A DNA stretch of 64,000 bases, taken from positions 62,001 through 126,000 of the forward strand of contig NZ_JAENHP010000007.1 in assembly GCF_016834655.1 (NCBI RefSeq), given 5' to 3'. The translations under genes and the position numbers were made by a program. This document shows, piece after piece, positions 58,582-64,000 of the stretch. The notes under the pieces were generated by a model. The model saw nothing but the letters and a program-made list of their open reading frames with translations, made no database searches and was not told the DNA's origin. The DNA comes from Paractinoplanes ovalisporus. Lineage in GTDB: Bacteria; Actinomycetota; Actinomycetes; Mycobacteriales; Micromonosporaceae. Within the stretch, counting starts at the first letter, position 1. Every line of letters starts with the position of its first letter.

Positions 58582-60621
58582 ATGTCCCGCTTGCTCGGCC
58601 GGCTCGGAAGCTCGGCCGCCGCCCACCCCTGGCGCACGATCGGCGCCTGGCTGCTCGTGCTCGCCGCCCTCACCGGGCTGTCCGTGGCGTACGGCGGCAC
58701 GCCGCAGGACGACTACAACGTGCCCGGCACCCAGTCGCAGGCCGGCACCGAGTTCCTGCGCGAGCACATGCCGCAGATGTCCGGCACCGACGCCCGCGTC
58801 GTCGTGCACTCGGACACCCCGATCGACCGGGCGGCCCTGGAAACCCTGCAGACGCGCCTGTCCCAGGTTCCGGGCGCCGCGGTCGTCGCGCCGCCGCGTA
58901 TGTCGGCCGACGGTGACACGGCCCTGATCGGCGTGCAGTACAACGTGCCGGTCACCGACTTCCACGGCACCGAGGGCGTGGACGCGCTCGAAGCGGCCGT
59001 CGAACCTCTTGTCCAGCAGGGGTTGCAGGTCGAACTGGGCGGGCAGGTCCCCGAGAACGTGCAGGCGCCCAGCGGCACCGCCGAGATGGTCGGCATCGTC
59101 GCGGCCCTGCTCATCCTCGGGTTCGCGCTGCGTTCGGTGGTCGCGGCCGGCCTGCCGATCGGGGTGGCCATCGCCGGTCTCGCGGCCAGCTCGGCCTGTG
59201 TCACCCTGCTGGCGCGGGTGACCGACGTCAGCGGGATCGCCCCCACCGTCGCCACGATGGTGGGCCTGGGCGTCGGTATCGATTACGCGCTGCTGCTCGT
59301 CGCCCGGCACGTCGAGGGGCTGCGGGCGGGTCTGTCGCCGCTCGAGGCCGCCGCCCACGCCAACGCGACGGCCGGGAAGTCGGTCGTGGTCGCCGGGCTG
59401 ACCGTGCTGGTCTCGTTGTTCGGGTTGAAGCTTTCGACGCTGCCGGTCTACTCGTCCTTCGGGTACGCCACGTTCTTCGCGGTCACCTGCGTGATGGCGG
59501 CCGCGCTCACCCTGGTGCCGGCGTTGTGCGCGCTGGCCGGGCCGCGCCTGAAGGTGCGGCAGCAGGTGGGGCCGACCCTGACCGCGCGCTGGGCCACCCG
59601 GGTCGGCCGCCGGCCGGTGCTCGCCACTGTCGGGGCGCTTCTGGTGCTGGCCGTGCTGGCGGCGCCGATGCTGGGCATGCGCACCTGGCCGCAGGACGCG
59701 GGAAGCCAACCCGAGTCCAACACCACCCGTACGGCGTACGACCTGGTCGCCTCGGAATTTGGCCCGGGCGCCAACGGGCCGCTGGTGCTGGCCGTCGACC
59801 GGGCCAAGGTGCCCGATCTGGGGACGTTGACAGCGGCCGTGCGGGCCGAACCGGGTGTGGCCACGGTCACCCAGCCGGTGGTCGAGGGCAACGCCGCCGT
59901 CGTCGTGGTCGAGCCGTCGACCGGGCCGCAGGACGAGGCGACCAGCGAGCTGCTGCACCGCCTACGGTCGGACGTGCTGCCCGACGGGGTTCTGGTGACC
60001 GGTCTGGTGGCGGTGTTCGCGGACATCTCCGACCGGCTGGCCGAGCGCTTGTGGATCGTGGTCGCGTTCGTGGTGGCCCTGTCGCTGGGGCTGCTGACCG
60101 TGCTGTTCCGCGCGCCCGTGGTCGCGGTCAAGGCGGCCGCCATGAATCTGCTGTCGGTCGGGGCCGCGTACGGCGTCCTGACCGTGATCTTCCAGAACGA
60201 CACGACCGCGCGACTGGTCGGCCTGCCGCACGCGGTCGCCGTGTCCAGCTGGGTGCCGGTGCTGCTGTTCACCGTCCTGTTCGGACTGTCGATGGATTAC
60301 GAGGTGTTCCTGCTGTCCCGGGTCCGCGAGGACTGGCTGCGCACGCGCGACGCCCAGGGAAGCGTGATCCGGGGCCTGTCGGCGAGCGGCCGCGTCATCA
60401 CCAGCGCGGCGGCCATCATGGTGGCGGTGTTCACCGGGTTCGCGCTCGACCCCGACGTAACGGTCAAGATGATCGGCCTGGGCATGGCGACGGCGGTGCT
60501 GATCGACGCCACCGTCATCCGGATGGTTCTGGTGCCGGCCACGATGACGCTGCTGGGCCGCTGGAACTGGTGGCTTCCGGGCCGGCGCACGGACCGGCGG
60601 GAGGCCGCGCTCATGGGATAG
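58582..60621 (+). CDS. MMPL/RND-family membrane transporter
   Basis: A 679-residue protein with the MMPL plan: one helix at ~20-38, a first extracytoplasmic domain (~40-160), a bundle of helices (~165-330), a second domain (~355-475) and a second bundle to ~665. Key segments are GLGVGIDYALLLVARHVEGL (first GxxxDY motif) and LFGLSMDYEVFLLSRVRED (second), whose Asp-Tyr pairs carry protons in MmpL proteins. It likely exports lipids or lipophilic compounds. GGAGGAG precedes the ATG. Confidence 0.88.
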   Translation: MSRLLGRLGSSAAAHPWRTIGAWLLVLAALTGLSVAYGGTPQDDYNVPGTQSQAGTEFLREHMPQMSGTDARVVVHSDTPIDRAALETLQTRLSQVPGAAVVAPPRMSADGDTALIGVQYNVPVTDFHGTEGVDALEAAVEPLVQQGLQVELGGQVPENVQAPSGTAEMVGIVAALLILGFALRSVVAAGLPIGVAIAGLAASSACVTLLARVTDVSGIAPTVATMVGLGVGIDYALLLVARHVEGLRAGLSPLEAAAHANATAGKSVVVAGLTVLVSLFGLKLSTLPVYSSFGYATFFAVTCVMAAALTLVPALCALAGPRLKVRQQVGPTLTARWATRVGRRPVLATVGALLVLAVLAAPMLGMRTWPQDAGSQPESNTTRTAYDLVASEFGPGANGPLVLAVDRAKVPDLGTLTAAVRAEPGVATVTQPVVEGNAAVVVVEPSTGPQDEATSELLHRLRSDVLPDGVLVTGLVAVFADISDRLAERLWIVVAFVVALSLGLLTVLFRAPVVAVKAAAMNLLSVGAAYGVLTVIFQNDTTARLVGLPHAVAVSSWVPVLLFTVLFGLSMDYEVFLLSRVREDWLRTRDAQGSVIRGLSASGRVITSAAAIMVAVFTGFALDPDVTVKMIGLGMATAVLIDATVIRMVLVPATMTLLGRWNWWLPGRRTDRREAALMG

Positions 60622-60812
60622 CGCGGCACCGGCGACGACGCGGCCCCGAGAACCGTCGGCGTAGCCACCGGGGAAGCTCGCGCCGCCCGCGTAATCGTCT
60701 TTCCGGTCGATGGCCGCGTCAACCATGTCGGGCCGGTCGACAACCTCGCTCCAACTGCCCATGAGCCAGGGCCGGCCGCCATCGTCGGCGCCGCGCAGGG
60801 ACGGGGACGCCA

Positions 60813-60944
60813 TCAGCCGCGGGCGGTGGGAAGCAGGGCCGCCCAGCGGGCGTCCTTCGTCGGCGGCAGGCAGAACCCGAGCTTGACGCACAGTTCACCG
60901 AGCAGTTCCCGGACGATCTCGCGAGATTCCACGCCGACCACCAT
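60813..60944 (-). CDS. short hypothetical ORF, 43 residues
   Basis: ATG at 60944 opens MVVGVESREIVRELLGELCV and then KLGFCLPPTKDARWAALLPT. The phrase KLGFCLPP resembles the start of small actinobacterial proteins I have seen without a name, whose normal length is greater, so this could be a truncated copy. It is divergent from the gene at 60956. The rest of 60622-60812 has no gene I trust. Confidence 0.35.
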   Translation of the reverse strand: MVVGVESREIVRELLGELCVKLGFCLPPTKDARWAALLPTARG

Positions 60945-60955
60945 AGAATCTGCCG

Positions 60956-61522
60956 GTGCCGATGCGACTGTTCATCACGCTGAACGCCCGCCTGCGACCG
61001 TTCGACCGGGGCGACCGCTACGAGGACCCGCTCGACGAGGCGCTGTCCGCCAAGTTCACCGGCGTCGAGGTGACCGGCGGGGGCACGATGCTCACCGCCG
61101 AGCGCGAACCGGCGTACTGCGACATCGATCTGGACGTCGAGGGCGACCCCGAGGAGGTGCTCGCGCTGGCCGTAGCGACGCTCGAGGCAGCCGGCGCCCC
61201 GAAGGGCTCGACCGCGGCCGTCGACGAGGGCGAGCCGGTCCCGTTCGGCGTCACCGAGGGCGTGGCCATTTATCTGAACGGCACCGACCTGCCCGACGAG
61301 GTCTACCGCACCAGCGACATCAACGAGCTGATCACGGCCCTGCTCGAAAGCCTCGCCGCCGAGGGCGACATGCAGTCCTACTGGCAGGGACCCACCGAGA
61401 CGGCCCTTTACCTGTACGGCCCGTCGGCCGCCCGCATCCGCGACCTGACCGCCGGCGTGCTGGCCCGCTTCCCCCTGGCCGACCGCTGCCGCGTCGTCGA
61501 CCTGCCCCTCACGCGAAGCTGA
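60956..61522 (+). CDS. hypothetical soluble protein
   Basis: A 188-residue acidic alpha/beta protein (MRLFITLNARLRPFDRGDRY start; acidic CDIDLDVEGDPEE middle). No membrane segments or recognised motif. TAGAAT lies 6 nt before the GTG, the leaderless pattern, which supports this start. The N-terminal part resembles small immunity-like or ribosomal-stalk-like folds only in general composition; no function assigned. Confidence 0.6.
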   Translation: MPMRLFITLNARLRPFDRGDRYEDPLDEALSAKFTGVEVTGGGTMLTAEREPAYCDIDLDVEGDPEEVLALAVATLEAAGAPKGSTAAVDEGEPVPFGVTEGVAIYLNGTDLPDEVYRTSDINELITALLESLAAEGDMQSYWQGPTETALYLYGPSAARIRDLTAGVLARFPLADRCRVVDLPLTRS

Positions 61523-61543
61523 CCCTCCGCCGGCCGGCTCCGG

Positions 61544-61960
61544 TCACGGCCGAGGCTCGAACCACGTCACCGACCGGGTGCGCCACCAATAGAGAACGGT
61601 CCGATCCTCCGGCCACGGCCGCAGCTGCACGCCGCGCGGCTCGAAGCGGTCGCGGCCTGGTGAGATGGGACGCCAGCCCGGGATGACGGCCTCACTGTCC
61701 TCGGCGGGCCGCACGAACCGCAGACCGTGCTCGTCACAGGCGCCGAAGCTCGCGTAGTTGCGCTGGGCCTCGATCAGAGACACGCGGTTGGCGCCGGCCG
61801 GCCAGTCGGGCCACCGCAGCTGCAGGGCGTCGTCCTCCCAGAAACAGACCGGACAGATTTCGTACGAGCCGGGCGGCTCGCCGATGGTCTGATGGCCGCA
61901 GCACACGCACGGGTAGACGATCACGAGTGGCATCCGCGGCTGAAAGGCGTCGTGCACCAT
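61544..61960 (-). CDS. CPCC-type cysteine-rich small protein
   Basis: A 138-residue protein whose N-terminal half has YPCVCCGHQTI and YEICPVCFWEDDALQLRWPD, matching the Cys_rich_CPCC zinc-binding family; SLIEAQRNYASFGACDE is also conserved in that family. The C-terminal ~50 residues are a Trp/Arg-rich extension. Function of the family is unknown. ATG at 61960 has GAGG close upstream; a shorter start at 61933 is possible. Confidence 0.8.
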   Translation of the reverse strand: MVHDAFQPRMPLVIVYPCVCCGHQTIGEPPGSYEICPVCFWEDDALQLRWPDWPAGANRVSLIEAQRNYASFGACDEHGLRFVRPAEDSEAVIPGWRPISPGRDRFEPRGVQLRPWPEDRTVLYWWRTRSVTWFEPRP

Positions 61961-61987
61961 GTCCTCATCCCCGTCGACGCAGCTGTC

Positions 61988-64000
61988 TCACCAGCCAAGG
62001 TAGCTGCGGGTCAGCGCGGCGATGTGTTCGACCTCCTCGACGCCGGCGGACTGGTTTGCGTGGCCATGGGACAGCACCGCCACCGAGACGTCGGTGTCCT
62101 CGTCGCTGATGCGGCCGATGCTGTTGACGATCCAGCGGCCCTGCTCGGCCGAGCGGGACAGCCAGCCGTTCTTCAGCGCCACCTGTTCGCCTGAGAAGGA
62201 GGCGGCGCTGATTCCCCAGTTCTGGTCGGCGTTGACCGATGACATCAGCGACAGGATCAGCTCGCGGGACTTGCGGTTCAGCGGGCTCTGCGCGGCGGTC
62301 AGGGCGCCGATCAGGCGGGTCTGGTCGTTCGCGGTGGTGTGGCTGAGCCCGACCTGCCCGGCCGGGTCGGTGGCCCGCAGCCCCAGGCGGTCGCCGGCCT
62401 GGCGCAACCCGTCCGCGCGGCCGAGGTCGTCGTAGACCCGGGCCGCGGCGTCGTTGTCACTGGCGACGATCATCTTGCGTACGCGGGCACGTTCGTCCTC
62501 GGTGAGCTCGCGGCCCTCGTCCTGGGCGCGTAGCAGCAGCGCCGCCAGCAGCTCGGCCTTCACGATGCTGGCCGTCTCGAACCGGCGGTCGCCGCGGTAG
62601 TCGTAGCTTCGGCCGGAGCGGCGGTCCACCACCGCGACCGAGAAATCGGGCGCGTCCGCCGCGTACTTGTCCAGCACACCGTTCAGCCGTTCGACGCGTT
62701 CCGCCCACGAGCCGGTCGCCTTCGACTTGTCGACCAGGTCGCCGCGCTGCGGCCCGGGAAAGACAAGGGCCTTCCCCCGCGGTACGTCGGTGCCCAGTGA
62801 CGCCAGATCAGTTTTGCCCGGCCGTCCGACCCGGGGTGGCGGGGGCAGCGCCTCGCCCGACCGGCCCCGCATCGCGCCGGCCATGAAGGACCGCCAGATC
62901 CGGTACGGCATGCCGTCGCCGTTGACCGCCTTACCGCCCTTCTCGCGGATCGGGCCGGGCAGTTCGCGGCCGACCCAGACCACCGCGGCCAGATCCGTGG
63001 CCCACCCGGCGGTCCAGGCGTCGGACGAGTCGTCGGTGTTGCCCCACTGCTGGGAACCGGTCTTCGCGGCGGCCGGAACGCCCGGCACCCGGCCGTGGTG
63101 ATCCACCACCTCGGACAGCACGGCGCCGACATCGGCCGCCACCGCGCTGGAGAGCACCTGGCGCGTCTCCGTCTCGTGCTCGTAGAGCTTGACGCCGTCG
63201 GCCCGGGACACCGACCGGACGAAGTGCCGCTCGGCCCGCCGTCCGCCCGCCGCCAGGGTGGCGTACATGCTGGTCAGATCGGCCGGGGTGACCGGATAGC
63301 GGCCGAGGGCGATGTCGGAACGGGTGCGGCCGGGCTCCGGCTCGCCCTTGGCGTCGACCAGCGTCTCGCGGTCGCCGTAGCGGCGGGGCACACCGAGGCG
63401 GTGGGCGAGGTCGCGCACGGCGTCCGGCCCGATCTGCTCGGCCAGCGCGTAGAACGGGGTGTTCAGCGAGTACACCATCGCGATGTTCAGCGGGCACACC
63501 GGGCACTGCAGGTTCTTCTGGTTGTAGAGCGGGGCGCCGTCGCGATCGGAGAACAAGCGTGGCGACGTGCCGTTGTAGAGCGACTGGTAGCTGATGTCGC
63601 GTTCCTCGGCGGCGGCGAGCACGACCGGCTTGAAGGTCGAGGCGGGCGGACGGGCGGCGAGCGCGTCGTCGAAGTATCCGCGGCCACGGTCGCCGCCGTA
63701 GTAGGCACGGACGCCGCCGTCGCCGGGGCCGACCGCCACCAGGGCGCTGCGCAGTTCCTTCGGCTGCCCGCGCAGGGCGGCTCCGATGCTGCTGGTGGCC
63801 GCTTTCTGGATACCGGCGTCGATCGTGGTCGTCACCCGCAGCCCGCCGGTGCGGATCTGCTGCCGGCTGATGCCCGCGGCCACGAGTTCGTCCTCGACCC
63901 GGTCGGCGATCAGGCCGGCCGGTCCGCCGACGGCGCTCGCGGTCACCGATTCCGAGGCGACTTTCGGGTACGGGGCCCGGTCGGCCTCACCCTCAGGCAG
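61988..64000 (-). CDS. class A penicillin-binding protein with C-terminal class A beta-lactamase-like domain, 5' end outside window
   Basis: 671 residues are visible; the glycosyltransferase domain lies beyond the window. The visible part begins PEGEADRAPYPKVASE, normal for the GT51-transpeptidase linker. Transpeptidase motifs are STFK in RPPASTFKPVVL, SLN in VYSLNTPF and KTGS in AAKTGSQQW. After a Pro-rich linker (PPPPRVGRPG) a second serine-hydrolase domain of about 240 residues follows: SIVK in TASIVKAEL, SDN in ASDNDAAAR, and KNGW in place of KTG. That is the class A beta-lactamase fold. The frame is continuous. Fusion of the two domains in one protein is unusual; the second may bind or modify peptidoglycan or beta-lactams. 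Confidence 0.85.
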   Translation of the reverse strand: MPEGEADRAPYPKVASESVTASAVGGPAGLIADRVEDELVAAGISRQQIRTGGLRVTTTIDAGIQKAATSSIGAALRGQPKELRSALVAVGPGDGGVRAYYGGDRGRGYFDDALAARPPASTFKPVVLAAAEERDISYQSLYNGTSPRLFSDRDGAPLYNQKNLQCPVCPLNIAMVYSLNTPFYALAEQIGPDAVRDLAHRLGVPRRYGDRETLVDAKGEPEPGRTRSDIALGRYPVTPADLTSMYATLAAGGRRAERHFVRSVSRADGVKLYEHETETRQVLSSAVAADVGAVLSEVVDHHGRVPGVPAAAKTGSQQWGNTDDSSDAWTAGWATDLAAVVWVGRELPGPIREKGGKAVNGDGMPYRIWRSFMAGAMRGRSGEALPPPPRVGRPGKTDLASLGTDVPRGKALVFPGPQRGDLVDKSKATGSWAERVERLNGVLDKYAADAPDFSVAVVDRRSGRSYDYRGDRRFETASIVKAELLAALLLRAQDEGRELTEDERARVRKMIVASDNDAAARVYDDLGRADGLRQAGDRLGLRATDPAGQVGLSHTTANDQTRLIGALTAAQSPLNRKSRELILSLMSSVNADQNWGISAASFSGEQVALKNGWLSRSAEQGRWIVNSIGRISDEDTDVSVAVLSHGHANQSAGVEEVEHIAALTRSYLGW

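Noticed and set aside
57979..59958. 659-codon frame antisense to the MMPL gene
   Set aside because: Low-complexity Gly/Arg/His translation opposite a clear transporter.

Overview
The window is high-GC DNA with GTG/TTG starts, ATGA/GTGA stop-start overlaps, LVIVD and CGNR proteins, CebR-type control of a xylanase and many NarL/DesK-type two-component pairs. This points to a filamentous actinobacterium, most likely Micromonosporaceae (Actinoplanes-like). That assignment rests on style and gene content, not on a marker gene. No rRNA, tRNA, CRISPR or intact insertion sequence was seen.

Layout. 0-2.7 kb: a response regulator cut by the window start, its histidine kinase and a secreted PAF-acetylhydrolase-like enzyme, all on the minus strand. 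3.36-13.8 kb: a tightly packed nine-gene plus-strand operon, the most interesting part of the window. It encodes a secreted NodB/CE18-like (Agd3-like) polysaccharide deacetylase, a PelF-type glycosyltransferase, a polytopic membrane protein in the PelG position, an NDP-sugar pyrophosphorylase, two sugar-nucleotide epimerase-family enzymes, a nucleotide-sugar dehydrogenase, a GH114 lipoprotein and a PelA-hydrolase-like (GH166-type) protein. Together these look like a Gram-positive Pel / galactosaminogalactan-like exopolysaccharide system. The deacetylase and hydrolase activities fused in proteobacterial PelA are here on separate polypeptides, and no PelD/PelE-type regulator is present. 14-21.8 kb: a polar amino-acid-type ABC transporter with two flavin monooxygenases, divergent from two more luciferase-like enzymes. 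By content this resembles organosulfur (S-alkyl-cysteine) scavenging loci. 21.8-26.2 kb: an SDR and a divergent MarR, a modular GH10 xylanase behind a perfect CebR box, and a GNAT enzyme. 26.5-31.2 kb: an ABC-2 exporter divergent from a two-component system across a tandem palindromic operator, then a SAM methyltransferase. 31.4-45.6 kb: mixed regulators and membrane proteins (XRE/ClgR-like, CGNR, EamA exporter, winged-helix protein, a second kinase/regulator pair, CPBP protease, DedA, orphan CheB, RCK potassium channel with a DUF6394-like partner, zinc alcohol dehydrogenase). 45.9-64 kb: a secreted GH3 enzyme, APH-like kinase, IS3 remnant, a tandem pair of membrane-anchored paralogues, a TetR/hydrolase pair, a secreted LVIVD protein, DUF305, nitronate monooxygenase plus thiolase-like protein, an MMPL transporter, small hypothetical proteins, and a class A PBP with an appended beta-lactamase-like domain that runs off the window end.

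A second theme is structural. From about 19 to 46 kb the DNA is unusually rich in short tandem repeats (15, 18, 30, 39, 42 and 60 bp units). Several are exact multiples of three inside otherwise single-copy genes, and several sit at the 3' ends of genes, where in one or two cases a gene's last codons appear to have been duplicated downstream. One 7 x 30 bp array carries DnaA-box-like 9-mers in fixed phase. Many regulatory genes here appear to be leaderless (TANNNT 6-7 nt before the start codon, no Shine-Dalgarno).
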